From positions 1-64,000 of the forward strand of contig JAXLST010000005.1 in NCBI GenBank assembly GCA_046330435.1: a stretch of 64,000 nt of DNA. Reading direction: 5' to 3'. The translations under genes were made by a program, and so were the position numbers. A model generated the notes under the pieces. The model ran no database searches and had not been told where the DNA came from. It saw nothing but the letters and a program-made list of their open reading frames with translations. Below, one piece after another: positions 51,436 through 60,264 of the stretch (position 1 is its first letter; each line of letters begins with the position of its first letter). Source of the DNA: Ga0077560 sp046330435. Lineage in GTDB: Bacteria > Actinomycetota > Thermoleophilia > Miltoncostaeales > Miltoncostaeaceae.

Positions 51436-51441
51436 AATCTA
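51436..51441 (-). promoter_or_regulatory. -10-like element TAGATT for icd
   Basis: Minus-strand TAGATT lies 41 bases from TTG 51395. The implied leader is about 35 nt. Confidence 0.4.
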
Positions 51442-51680
51442 GTCGAACGCCACGCATGGCGCGCCGAGAACCGTCCTCCGCCCGGTTCCCGGGGGCCCGG
51501 AGGGCTCCCCGGCCGGGACCCGGGGCCACGGATGACGAGTGTCCGGCCCGGGCATCAAGAACGGGCCGGGACGACCGAAACACGTCACGGCGGTGCCGAA
51601 GCGGAACCCCTGGGGGGAACGTTCGTCACTCTGCCCAAAGTGCCGTTCGTTACAGAGATGCGGGCGACGAGGGGCATTGC

Positions 51681-51686
51681 TAGCGT
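51681..51686 (+). promoter_or_regulatory. -10-like element TAGCGT for the nuo operon
   Basis: TAGCGT (context TTGCTAGCGTGCC) lies 54 bases before GTG 51741. The leader is about 48 nt with AAGAAGGG just before the start. A hairpin at 51543-51569 lies upstream of this element. Confidence 0.4.
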
Positions 51687-51740
51687 GCCGGGCGAATCGC
51701 GGGTGCTCGGCGTTCACGCGACGGATCAAGAAGGGCGCCG

Positions 51741-52097
51741 GTGGAACTATCTGACTATCTGCCCATCGTGGTCTTCCTGGCCGCCGGCCTGGTTGTGGGC
51801 TTCGCCATCCTCGGCCTCAGCAAGGTCGGGCGGACGAAGCAGAACCAGGTCAAGGGCCTGCCGTACGAGAGCGGCATCCTGGCGACGACGCCGGTGCGTC
51901 AGCGCTTCTCGATCGACTTCTACCTGACGGCGATGCTGTTCATCGTCTTCGACATCGAGCTGGCGTTCATCTACCCGCTGGCGATGGTGCTGCGCGACTC
52001 GGGCGTCACCGCCCTGGTCTCGCTGCTGTCGTTCATGTTCACGGTGGTGGTCGCACTCGTCTGGGTGTGGAGGAAGGGGGCGCTCGAATGGCGCTGA
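51741..52097 (+). CDS. nuoA: NADH-quinone oxidoreductase subunit A
   Basis: The 118-residue membrane subunit has three helices (about 6-28, 58-80 and 88-112). It carries the conserved loop KGLPYESGI and FSIDFYLTAMLFIVFDIELAFIYP, the region that lines the quinone cavity of complex I. It begins the nuoA-nuoM order. GTG 51741 has AAGAAGGG upstream. The stop overlaps nuoB. Confidence 0.95.
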   Translation: MELSDYLPIVVFLAAGLVVGFAILGLSKVGRTKQNQVKGLPYESGILATTPVRQRFSIDFYLTAMLFIVFDIELAFIYPLAMVLRDSGVTALVSLLSFMFTVVVALVWVWRKGALEWR

Positions 52098-52738
52098 TCC
52101 CGCCGCCCGGCGCGCCGTCCGAGCGCGCGCCGCGGCTGGACCCCGGCATCGACAAGGACCTGCGGGACCTCGTCGAGAACGCCGAGGAGGAGGCCTTCGT
52201 CAAGCGCCTCCTCACGACGACCGTCGACCGCGCGCTCTCGTGGGCGCGGACGTCGTCGATGTGGCCGGCCACGTTCGGCCTTGCCTGCTGCGCGATCGAG
52301 ATGATGCACACCGCCACGCCGCGGTACGACATCGCGCGCTTCGGCGCCGAGGTGTTCCGCGCGAGCCCGCGCCAGGCGGACCTGCTCATCGTGAGCGGCC
52401 GCGTGTCGCAGAAGATGGCCCCCGTGCTGCGCCGCATCTACGACCAGATGCTGGAGCCCAAGTGGGTCATCTCCATGGGCGCGTGCGCGAGCTCCGGCGG
52501 GGTGTTCAACAACTACGCGATCGTGCAGGGCGTGGACAAGGTGGTCCCGGTGGACGTGTACGTCCCGGGCTGCCCGCCCCGCCCCGAGGGGCTGCTGGAA
52601 GGGATCCTGGTGCTGCACCGGACCATCGGCGGGAAGGGCCTCCCGAGCTCGGTCGACCTCATGCGGGAGCGGGGCATGCCCCTGCCCGAGGAGGCGGCGG
52701 AGCGGGCGCAGGCGCTGTCCGCGGCGGTCCGCCCGTGA
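52088..52738 (+). CDS. nuoB: NADH-quinone oxidoreductase subunit B
   Basis: The 216-residue subunit holds iron-sulfur cluster N2. Its ligands are visible in LACCAIEMM (two adjacent Cys), SMGACASSGG and VPGCPPRPEGLLEG. It passes electrons to quinone in the peripheral arm. The N-terminus is 50 residues longer than the core, with a charged helix (DKDLRDLVENAEEEAF). ATG 52088 lies inside the end of nuoA. Confidence 0.96.
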   Translation: MALIPPPGAPSERAPRLDPGIDKDLRDLVENAEEEAFVKRLLTTTVDRALSWARTSSMWPATFGLACCAIEMMHTATPRYDIARFGAEVFRASPRQADLLIVSGRVSQKMAPVLRRIYDQMLEPKWVISMGACASSGGVFNNYAIVQGVDKVVPVDVYVPGCPPRPEGLLEGILVLHRTIGGKGLPSSVDLMRERGMPLPEEAAERAQALSAAVRP

Positions 52739-53220
52739 GCGAGTACCGCAGCCTCATCGAGGCGGCCTGCCCCGGCGCCGTCGTCGACGAGTTCGAGGGA
52801 CCGGGGGACGAGCGCACCATCGAGATCGCCGCCGAGCGGATCGCGGAGGTCGCGCGGTTCCTCAAGGGCGAGCCGTGCTCGTTCAAGCTGCTGTCCGACC
52901 TCACCTGCGCGGACTTCCCCGCGGGCGACGGGCGCGGCAACCGGTTCCGGGTGGCGTACCACCTGTTCTCGGTGGAGACGGGCGACCGCCTCCGCCTGCG
53001 CGTGTGGGCGGACGCGGAGTCCCCCGAGGTGCCGTCCGTGACGCCCGTGTGGGCCACCGCGAACTGGCACGAGCGCGAGGTCTGGGACATGTTCGGGGTC
53101 CGGTTCACCGGCCACCCGGACCTGTCACGCATCCTCATGCCCTTCGACTGGGAAGGGCACCCCCTGAGGCGGGACTACCCGCTCGGGGGCGAGGACGTCT
53201 GGTTCAGCGACGCGGTCTAG
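52735..53220 (+). CDS. nuoC: NADH-quinone oxidoreductase subunit C
   Basis: The 161-residue subunit has the complex I 30-kDa signature (ANWHEREVWDMFGVRFTGHPDLSRILMPFDWEGHPLRRDYPL). It supports the NuoB-NuoD interface. GTG 52735 overlaps the nuoB stop (GTGA). It is not fused to NuoD, as it is in enterobacteria. Confidence 0.95.
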   Translation: MSEYRSLIEAACPGAVVDEFEGPGDERTIEIAAERIAEVARFLKGEPCSFKLLSDLTCADFPAGDGRGNRFRVAYHLFSVETGDRLRLRVWADAESPEVPSVTPVWATANWHEREVWDMFGVRFTGHPDLSRILMPFDWEGHPLRRDYPLGGEDVWFSDAV

Positions 53221-53230
53221 GACGGTTCGG

Positions 53231-54583
53231 ATGGGAACCGAGGGCATCGACATCTTCACCGCGGAGGCCCGCGAGGCGGTCGAGGCCGCCACCCGCGAGG
53301 GACGCGAGCTGGCGGAGACCGAGCGCGTCGTCGCCGGCGTGGAGGCCGGCACCCCGCAGGAGGCGCTGCGGCGCACCCGCGAGGGCGAGGACACGGCCGC
53401 CAAGGCGCTGCCGGGCTCCCGCGACCCGATGATCATCAACCTCGGGCCGCAGCACCCCTCCACCCACGGCGTGCTGCGCCTGGTGACGGAGCTGGACGGC
53501 GAGATCGTCCGGGACATCCACCCGGTGATCGGCTACCTCCACACCGGCATCGAGAAGCAGTGCGAGAACAAGACGTTCTGGCAGGCCATCACGCTGGTCA
53601 CGCGGATGGACTACCTGTCGCCGTTCTTCAACATCCACGCCTACACGCAGAGCGTGGAGAAGCTGCTGGGCCTCGAGGTGCCGGAGCGCGCCAAGTGGCT
53701 CCGCGTGATGATCAGCGAGCTCAACCGCATCACCAGCCACCTGGTGTGGCTCGGCACCAGCGGCCTCGAGCTGGGCGCCATCACGGTGTTCTTCTACACG
53801 TACCGCGAGCGGGACCGGGCGCTCGACCTGTTCGAGATGATCTCCGGCGAGCGGATGAACAACCGCTACTTCCAGGTCGGCGGGTGCGCGGACGACGTCC
53901 CGCCCGGCTTCCTGGGCCTGCTCAAGCGGTTCGTCGACGAGATGCCGTCCCGGGTGGACGAGTACGAGGGCATGCTCTCGGCGAACCCCATCTGGATCGA
54001 GCGGACCCGCGGCGTCGGCGTGCTGCCCGCGGACCAGCTCATCGACCTGGGCATCACGGGCCCGGCGCTGCGCGCCGCGGGCGTGGACCTGGACATGCGC
54101 AAGGCGCGCCCCTACTCCGGCTACGAGCACTTCGACTTCACGGTGCCGGTCGGCAGCAACGGCGACGCCTACGACCGGTACCTCATCCGCCTCCGGGAGA
54201 TCCGCGAGTCCACGCGGATCATCCAGCAGTGCCTGGACGGGCTCCCGGAGGGCCCGCACATCGCCGACGACCGCAAGGTCGTCCTGCCGCCGCGTCCCGA
54301 GCTGGCCACCTCCATGGAGGCCCTCATCCACCACTTCAAGCTGGTGACCGAGGGGTTCCGGGTGCCCGAGGGCGAGGCGTACTCCGCGGTGGAGAGCCCC
54401 CGCGGGGAGATCGGCTGCTACGTCGTGGCCGACGGCGGCCCCAAGCCGGTGCGCGTGCACATGCGCGACGCCAGCTTCGTCAACCTGCAGGCGCTCCGGC
54501 CGATGGCCAAGGACGCCTACCTCGCCGACCTCATCGCGATGATCGGCTCACTGGACAACGTCATGGGTGGTGTCGACCGCTGA
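53231..54583 (+). CDS. nuoD: NADH-quinone oxidoreductase subunit D with long N-terminal extension
   Basis: The 450-residue 49-kDa-type subunit has NLGPQHPSTHGVLRLV (the quinone-site His region), GYLHTGIEKQCENKTFWQ, NNRYFQVGGCADDVP, GYEHFDF, RIIQQCLDGLPEG and the SPRGEIGCYVVADG tail. The first about 70 residues before the GPQHP motif are a Glu/Arg/Ala-rich helical stretch, longer than in typical NuoD. A later start (for example the ATG of DPMIINLG) is possible but has no clear ribosome-binding site. The stop overlaps nuoE (TGATG). Confidence 0.95.
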   Translation: MGTEGIDIFTAEAREAVEAATREGRELAETERVVAGVEAGTPQEALRRTREGEDTAAKALPGSRDPMIINLGPQHPSTHGVLRLVTELDGEIVRDIHPVIGYLHTGIEKQCENKTFWQAITLVTRMDYLSPFFNIHAYTQSVEKLLGLEVPERAKWLRVMISELNRITSHLVWLGTSGLELGAITVFFYTYRERDRALDLFEMISGERMNNRYFQVGGCADDVPPGFLGLLKRFVDEMPSRVDEYEGMLSANPIWIERTRGVGVLPADQLIDLGITGPALRAAGVDLDMRKARPYSGYEHFDFTVPVGSNGDAYDRYLIRLREIRESTRIIQQCLDGLPEGPHIADDRKVVLPPRPELATSMEALIHHFKLVTEGFRVPEGEAYSAVESPRGEIGCYVVADGGPKPVRVHMRDASFVNLQALRPMAKDAYLADLIAMIGSLDNVMGGVDR

Positions 54584-55086
54584 TGGACGCCGACCAGATC
54601 CGCGCACACCTCGACCCGATCCGGCACGAGTTCGCCGATCCCCGGTCGCTGGTCATGCCGGCGCTGAAGTTCGCGCAGACCGAGAAGGGCCACCTCACGC
54701 GTGAGGACATGGCGGCCGTGGCCGAGGCCACCGGCTTCTCCCCGTCGTTCGTGGAGAGCGTCGCCTCGTTCTACGACCGCCTCTACACGAAGCCGGTCGG
54801 GAACCGCGTGGTGAGCGTGTGCATCACCCTGTCCTGCATGCTGCGCGGCTCCGACGAGGTGTGGGAGGCCCTGTGCGAGCACGAGGGCGTCGACCACCAC
54901 CACGGCGGCACCAGCGCGGACGGGCGCATCACCATCCAGGAGGCCCAGTGCCTGGGCTACTGCGACAAGGGCGCCTGCATCCAGGTGGACGCGGAGGAGA
55001 CCAAGGGCCCGTACACGCCCGAGGAGGCCGTGCGGCTGGTCGAGGAACTCCGCGAGGCACCCACTCCCGCAGAGCTGTGGAGGTAG
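54583..55086 (+). CDS. nuoE: NADH-quinone oxidoreductase subunit E
   Basis: The 167-residue subunit carries the [2Fe-2S] cluster N1a. Its ligands are Cys-x4-Cys (VCITLSC) and Cys-x3-Cys (QCLGYC), spaced as in the 24-kDa thioredoxin-like family. It sits with NuoF at the NADH site. A His-rich loop (DHHHGG) lies between the ligand pairs. ATG 54583 shares a base with the nuoD stop. Confidence 0.95.
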   Translation: MDADQIRAHLDPIRHEFADPRSLVMPALKFAQTEKGHLTREDMAAVAEATGFSPSFVESVASFYDRLYTKPVGNRVVSVCITLSCMLRGSDEVWEALCEHEGVDHHHGGTSADGRITIQEAQCLGYCDKGACIQVDAEETKGPYTPEEAVRLVEELREAPTPAELWR

Positions 55087-55090
55087 CGGC

Positions 55091-56389
55091 GTGCCGATCC
55101 TGAACAGCGTCTACCGCCACCGTGAGGCCGGGAAGCCCCTCACCGACCTGGCGGCGTACCGCGAGGCGGGCGGCTACAAGGCCCTGGAGAGCGTGCTCGG
55201 CGAGACCGAGGCCGACGACCTCCAGTACGCGTTCGTGCGCTCCGGCCTGCGCGGCCGCGGCGGCGCCGGGTTCCCGATGGGCCGCAAGGCGAGCTTCCTG
55301 CCGAAGGAGAGCAAGCTCCCCAAGTACGTCGTCTGCAACGCGGACGAGAGCGAGCCGGGCACCTTCAAGGACCGCGAGATCATGGAGATGAACCCCTTCC
55401 AGCTGCTGGAGGGGCTCACCCTGGCGGGCTACGCGATCGGCGCGGCGCGCGGGTACATCTACATCCGCGGCGAGTACGAGCATCAGGCGCGCGTCCTGGA
55501 CGCGGCGGTGACGGCCGCCCGCGAGGCCGGCTTCCTCGGCACGGACCTGCTGCGGTCCGGCTTCGACTACGACATCACGGTCTACCGCGGCGCCGGGGCG
55601 TACATCTGCGGCGAGGAGACCGCCCTGCTGGAGAGCCTGGAGGGCAAGCGCGGCCAGCCGCGGCTCAAGCCCCCGTTCCCGGCGGTCGCCGGCCTGTACG
55701 GCTCCCCGACGCTCATCAACAACGTGGAGACGCTGGCGGCCCTGCCGCCCATCGTCACCCGCGGCGCCGACTGGTACGCGGCCCTGGGCCCGGAGAAGAG
55801 CCCGGGCACCAAGCTGTTCTCCATCTCCGGCCACGTGATGAAGCCGGGCAACTACGAGATCGTCCTGGGCGACACCACCCTCCGCGAGCTCATCTACGAG
55901 CACGCCGGCGGGCTCCGCGAGGGGCGCCGCGTGAAGGCCGTGTGGGTGGGCGGGTCCTCCGTGCCGGTCATCGGCGAGGAGCACCTGGACGTCCCGCTGG
56001 ACTACGAGTCGCTGCAGGGCATCGGCACCGCGCTGGGCTCCGGCGGCTGCATCGTGATGGACGACTCCGGCTGCATCGTCCGCGCCTGCCTGCGGCTGGC
56101 GACGTTCTACCGCCACGAGAGCTGCGGCAAGTGCAGCCCGTGCCGGGAGGGCACCAGCTGGTTCGAGCGCATCCTCCAGCGCATGGTCGACGGCGACGGC
56201 CGGATGGAGGACTTCGAGCTGCTCGAGTCCCTGTTCCGGCGCGTGTCCGGCAAGACGCTGTGCCCGCTGGCGGACGGCGCCATCGCCCCCATCCGCAGCG
56301 CCATCAAGCTGTTCCGTGACGACTTCATCCGGGTGTGCCAGGAGGGCTCGCCACGCCCGGAGCCGATGCTGCCCCTGAGCGTGGGGTGA
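55091..56389 (+). CDS. nuoF: NADH-quinone oxidoreductase subunit F
   Basis: NuoF oxidises NADH through FMN. The 432-residue product has the FMN site GLRGRGGAGFPMGRKA, the NADH-binding GAYICGEETALLESLEGKRGQPR, and the [4Fe-4S] N3 ligands SCGKCSPCREG with a fourth Cys in KTLCPLADG about 40 residues later. It starts 5 bases after nuoE with a GTG. Confidence 0.96.
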   Translation: MPILNSVYRHREAGKPLTDLAAYREAGGYKALESVLGETEADDLQYAFVRSGLRGRGGAGFPMGRKASFLPKESKLPKYVVCNADESEPGTFKDREIMEMNPFQLLEGLTLAGYAIGAARGYIYIRGEYEHQARVLDAAVTAAREAGFLGTDLLRSGFDYDITVYRGAGAYICGEETALLESLEGKRGQPRLKPPFPAVAGLYGSPTLINNVETLAALPPIVTRGADWYAALGPEKSPGTKLFSISGHVMKPGNYEIVLGDTTLRELIYEHAGGLREGRRVKAVWVGGSSVPVIGEEHLDVPLDYESLQGIGTALGSGGCIVMDDSGCIVRACLRLATFYRHESCGKCSPCREGTSWFERILQRMVDGDGRMEDFELLESLFRRVSGKTLCPLADGAIAPIRSAIKLFRDDFIRVCQEGSPRPEPMLPLSVG

Positions 56390-56397
56390 GGTGAGGC

Positions 56398-58707
56398 GTG
56401 GCTGAGTACGCCCCCGTCGACCTGACGGTCGAGAACCAGGTCGAGTTCGAGCTCGACGGCCGCCGGGTCTCCGCGCCGGCCGGCACGATGCTCGCCGACG
56501 CCTGCTACGCGCACGGCGTCGAGATCCCGATCTTCTGTTACGAGCCCCGCATCGGCCCGCCCATCGGCGCCTGCCGCATGTGCCTGGTCGAGGTGGAGGG
56601 CATGCGCGGCCTGCAGACCGCGTGCAGCACGCCCGTCGCGCCCGACATGGTGGTGCGCACCACCACCGAGGCGGTCAAGGAGGCCCAGGACGGCGTCCTG
56701 GAGGTGCTCCTCGCGAACCACCCGCTCGACTGCCCGGTGTGCGACAAGGGCGGCGAGTGCCCCCTGCAGGACCGCACCTTCAAGTTCGGGCCCGGGACGT
56801 CGCGGTACGTGGAGCCCAAGCGGCACCACCCCAAGCCGCTCAACCTGTCGAACCGCATCGCGCTCGACCGCGAGCGGTGCATCGCCTGCTTCCGCTGCGT
56901 CCGCTTCTCGCAGGAGGTCGCCCAGGACGGCGAGCTCACCATGCAGGAGCGCGGCGCCCGCAGCGAGATCACCACCTTCAGCGGCGACGCCTACTGCGGC
57001 CGCTTCTCGGGCAACGTCATCGACATCTGCCCGGTGGGCGCGCTCACCAGCATCCCGTACCGGTTCGTGAGCAGGCCGTGGGACGTGCAGAACACCCCGT
57101 CGGTCTGCGGTCTGTGCCCGGTCGGGTGCAACACCGAGCTCACCGTGCGGGAGGGTCAGACCAAGCGCGTGACCGGCCGCCCGGAGCCCAACCCCGCCGT
57201 GGAGGAGGGGTGGCTGTGCGACACCGGCCGGTGGGCGTACGACGCCAACTGGTCCGAGGCGCGCATCGCCGCCGCCATCGTGCGCGAGGCCACGGGTGAC
57301 CGCACCGCCGCCCTCGAGGACGCCGTGGACGGCGCCGCCGCCCTGCTGCGGGGCCGCACCGTGGGCGTCCTGGTCGGGACGGCCGCCACCGTCGAGGAGG
57401 CCGGCATCGCCGCCGACCTCGCCCGCGGCGCGCTGCCCGGCGCGGTCGTCGCCCGCATGGGCATCCCCGGCGGGGCGCTCGCCGCCCTGCGCGCGCTGCC
57501 CGGCGCCCAGCTGGGCGACGTGGACGACGCCGACGTGGTCGTGGTGGTGGGCGGTGACCCGTCCGCCCAGCAGCCCGTCGCCGAGCTCCGGCTCCGCAAG
57601 GCCCGCCGCTTCGGCGCGACCGTGACCGGCTGCGGCCCGCGGCCGCACGCCCTGGAGGCCCTGGGCGCGTTCACGCGCACCGCCCCCGGCGACCTGGCCG
57701 CCGGCGTCGCCGCCGTGCGCGAGGCCATCGCCTCCGCCGCGAAGCCCGTGGTGCTGTGGGACGAGGCCGACCTGGCGGGCGAGCCCGCCGCGGCGGCCGC
57801 CCTCGCCGAGGCCGTCGGGGCCAACGGCGCGGCCCGCCAGCTGGAGCTGGGCGCCGAGGTGAACGGCTCCGGCCTCCGGGCCCTGGGCCTGCCCGCCGCC
57901 GACACCGTGCTGGACGCCGTGCGCGCCGGCACCATCGACGCGCTGCTGCTGGTGCACGCCGATCCCCTGGACGCCGCGGGCCGCAGCGCCTGGGCGGCGG
58001 CCCTGGAGGAGTTCGACGGGCCCGTCGTCGCCATCGCGACGCACCCGGACGCCACCACCGAACGCGCCGACCTGGTGCTGCCCGCCCTCACCATGTGGGA
58101 GCAGGAGGGCACGCTGGTCTCCATGAACGGCCGCGTGCAGCGGCTCCGCCCCGGCGCCCGCGGGCCCGAGGGCGCCGCCGCCGGCTGGGAGCTGCTGGTC
58201 GCCCTGGCCCACCGCCTGGGCGCACCGCCCGAGTACCGCACCGCCGCCGCCGCGTTCCGCGCGGTCACCGCCGGGAAGCCCGCGTTCGCGGGGATCACCC
58301 CCGAGGTCGCCGGCACCCTCGGCGTGCCGCTCGCCGCGCCCGCGCAGGTGCCCGGCGCGTCCACCGCGGCCCCCGCCTCCGGCGAGGGGATCCCGCTCGT
58401 GGCGACCCGCACCGTGTATGGCGGCGCCGCGGCCCGCCGCAGCACCGCCCTGGCCGACACCGTCGCGCCCGCGGAGCTGCGCATCGGCCCCGCCACCGCC
58501 GAGGCGAACTGGGTGCGCGACGGCGACCGCGTCGTCCTGCGCTCCGCCGCCGGCGAGTCCGGCAGGCTCACCGTCCGCGTCACCGACGGCCTGCCCGAGG
58601 GCGCCGTGTTCGCGCCGCTCGGCGCGCCGGGCTCCCCCACCGAGGGTGCGCTGCCGCCCGACATGGCGCCGGTGCTCGTCAAGGTCGCTCGGGTGGAGGC
58701 CGGCTGA
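56398..58707 (+). CDS. nuoG: NADH-quinone oxidoreductase subunit G
   Basis: The 769-residue subunit carries a chain of iron-sulfur clusters. Seen in order are the [2Fe-2S] ligands (FCYEPRIGPPIGACRMC...ACSTP), the His-Cys3 cluster (NHPLDCPVCDKGGECP), a ferredoxin-type group (CIACFRC...ICPVGAL) and an extra CGLCPVGC...WLCDTG set like the N7 cluster found only in some bacteria. A molybdopterin-oxidoreductase-like but metal-free domain follows from about 270. The C-terminus ends with a beta barrel (VRVTDGLPEGAVFAPLG). Confidence 0.95.
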   Translation: MAEYAPVDLTVENQVEFELDGRRVSAPAGTMLADACYAHGVEIPIFCYEPRIGPPIGACRMCLVEVEGMRGLQTACSTPVAPDMVVRTTTEAVKEAQDGVLEVLLANHPLDCPVCDKGGECPLQDRTFKFGPGTSRYVEPKRHHPKPLNLSNRIALDRERCIACFRCVRFSQEVAQDGELTMQERGARSEITTFSGDAYCGRFSGNVIDICPVGALTSIPYRFVSRPWDVQNTPSVCGLCPVGCNTELTVREGQTKRVTGRPEPNPAVEEGWLCDTGRWAYDANWSEARIAAAIVREATGDRTAALEDAVDGAAALLRGRTVGVLVGTAATVEEAGIAADLARGALPGAVVARMGIPGGALAALRALPGAQLGDVDDADVVVVVGGDPSAQQPVAELRLRKARRFGATVTGCGPRPHALEALGAFTRTAPGDLAAGVAAVREAIASAAKPVVLWDEADLAGEPAAAAALAEAVGANGAARQLELGAEVNGSGLRALGLPAADTVLDAVRAGTIDALLLVHADPLDAAGRSAWAAALEEFDGPVVAIATHPDATTERADLVLPALTMWEQEGTLVSMNGRVQRLRPGARGPEGAAAGWELLVALAHRLGAPPEYRTAAAAFRAVTAGKPAFAGITPEVAGTLGVPLAAPAQVPGASTAAPASGEGIPLVATRTVYGGAAARRSTALADTVAPAELRIGPATAEANWVRDGDRVVLRSAAGESGRLTVRVTDGLPEGAVFAPLGAPGSPTEGALPPDMAPVLVKVARVEAG

Positions 58708-59702
58708 TGGTCGACGAACCGATCTGGCTGCTCGTCGTCAAGACGGGCCTGCTGATCTTCCTGGTGATCACGTTCTTCGCCTACATGAGCCTCTTCGAGC
58801 GCAAGCTCATCGGCCGTGCGCAGGCCCGGTACGGCCCGAACCGCGTGGGCCCGTGGGGCTACCTGCAGCCGCTCGCGGACGTGGTGAAGCTCATCTTCAA
58901 GGAGGACTTCGTCCCCAACGGGGCCAACCGGTGGCTGTTCCAGCTCGCCCCGGTGATGTCCCTGGTGACGGCGGTCACGGCGCTCGCGCTCATCCCGTTC
59001 GGCGACCCGGTCAACATCCTCGGCCAGGACGTCAACCTGGTGGGGATCGACGTCTCGATCGGCCTGCTCATCGTGTTCGCACTGTCCGGGATGGGCTTCT
59101 ACGGCCTCATCCTGGGCGGCTGGGCCAGCGGCAACAAGTACTCGCTGCTGGGCTCCGCGCGCACCGCCGCGCAGCTGGTGTCCTACGAGGTCGCGATGGG
59201 CCTCTCGGTGGTCGGCGTCGTGCTGATCTCCCAGAGCCTGTCCCTCATGGACATCGTCCACAAGCAGCAGGACACCGTCTGGTACATCGTCTGCCAGCCC
59301 GTCGGGTTCGCGATCTTCGTGATCACCGCGGTGGCCGAGACGAACCGCACCCCGTTCGACCTCCCGGAGTCGGAGAGCGAGCTGGTGGCCGGCTACATGA
59401 CCGAGTACGGCGGCCTGAAGTTCGCGATGTACATGATGGCCGAGTACATCAACATGATCGTCGTCTCGGCGATCGGCGCCACGCTGTTCCTGGGCGGCTT
59501 CGCCGGGCCGTGGCTGCCGGGCTGGCTCTGGCTGATCATCAAGGTCCTGGGCCTGCTGTTCGTCTTCATCTGGCTGCGGGCCACCCTGCCCCGCCTGCGG
59601 TACGACCAGCTCATGCGCCTGGGCTGGAAGGTGCTGCTGCCCCTGGCGACGGTGAACCTCATCGTCACCGCCATCGTGATCGGGATCTTCTTCCAGAACT
59701 GA
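58707..59702 (+). CDS. nuoH: NADH-quinone oxidoreductase subunit H
   Basis: The 331-residue membrane subunit forms the quinone channel. It has about eight helices and the conserved loops YMSLFERKLIGRAQARYGPNRVGPWGYLQPLAD and AVAETNRTPFDLPESESELVAGYMTEYGG. ATG 58707 shares a base with the nuoG stop. The later part FVFIWLRATLPRLRYDQLMRLGWK is also typical. Confidence 0.96.
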   Translation: MVDEPIWLLVVKTGLLIFLVITFFAYMSLFERKLIGRAQARYGPNRVGPWGYLQPLADVVKLIFKEDFVPNGANRWLFQLAPVMSLVTAVTALALIPFGDPVNILGQDVNLVGIDVSIGLLIVFALSGMGFYGLILGGWASGNKYSLLGSARTAAQLVSYEVAMGLSVVGVVLISQSLSLMDIVHKQQDTVWYIVCQPVGFAIFVITAVAETNRTPFDLPESESELVAGYMTEYGGLKFAMYMMAEYINMIVVSAIGATLFLGGFAGPWLPGWLWLIIKVLGLLFVFIWLRATLPRLRYDQLMRLGWKVLLPLATVNLIVTAIVIGIFFQN

Positions 59703-59748
59703 TGCGCGCACTCAACTGCGACACCCCGCCGTCCGAGGAGTCACCTCG

Positions 59749-60210
59749 ATGAGCATCCAGGACCAGCTGAAGGGCTTCGGCATCACCTTCCGCACGATGC
59801 TGAGCAAGCCGCTCACCCTGGGATACCCGGAGCGCAAGACCCCGGTGTTCCCGCGGTTCCGCGGCCGCCACCGCCTGTGGAAGTACGACAACGGCCTGGA
59901 GAAGTGCGTGGGCTGCTCGCTCTGCGTGGCGGCGTGCCCGGCGGACTGCATCCGCGTCGTCGCCGAGGAGAACACCCCGGAGCACCGGGTCTCCGCCGGC
60001 GAGCGCTTCGCCCGCATCTACGAGATCAACATGGCGCGCTGCATCTTCTGCGGCTACTGCGAGCTGGCGTGCCCGTTCGACGCGATCACCCTGGAGCACT
60101 CCTACGAGCTCTCCGAGCGGGACCGGCACCAGCTGGTCTACACCAAGGACATGCTCCTCGCGCCGGCGCCCAAGGAGGCGCCGCTGCGGGCCGAGGGCCA
60201 GCGGGTCTGA
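59749..60210 (+). CDS. nuoI: NADH-quinone oxidoreductase subunit I
   Basis: The 153-residue subunit binds two [4Fe-4S] clusters (N6a and N6b). The ferredoxin motifs are KCVGCSLCVAACPADC and RCIFCGYCELACPFDAI, both complete. It bridges the peripheral arm to the membrane arm. It starts 46 bases after nuoH, with GAGGAG upstream of ATG 59749. Confidence 0.96.
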   Translation: MSIQDQLKGFGITFRTMLSKPLTLGYPERKTPVFPRFRGRHRLWKYDNGLEKCVGCSLCVAACPADCIRVVAEENTPEHRVSAGERFARIYEINMARCIFCGYCELACPFDAITLEHSYELSERDRHQLVYTKDMLLAPAPKEAPLRAEGQRV

Positions 60211-60250
60211 TGCGCATGCGCCCCGTCCTTGAACCGCGCCCGTTCGGGCG

Positions 60251-60256
60251 TAAGGT
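60251..60256 (+). promoter_or_regulatory. -10-like element TAAGGT inside the nuo operon, leaderless start of nuoJ
   Basis: TAAGGT ends 8 bases before GTG 60265, in the 54-base gap between nuoI and nuoJ. It suggests a second promoter that serves only the membrane subunits J to M and beyond. Confidence 0.42.
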
Positions 60257-60264
60257 GTCCGCCC

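Larger units (their letters stand above)
51396..51740. other. divergent control region between icd and nuoA
   Basis: This 345-base stretch holds no supported gene. It contains minus-strand TAGATT (51436-51441) for icd, a hairpin CCGGCCCG/CGGGCCGG (51543-51550 and 51562-51569), and plus-strand TAGCGT (51681-51686) for nuoA. The section 51480-51530 is a dense run of G/C tracts. The longest non-coding gap of the window thus sits at a respiration/TCA junction. Confidence 0.6.
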
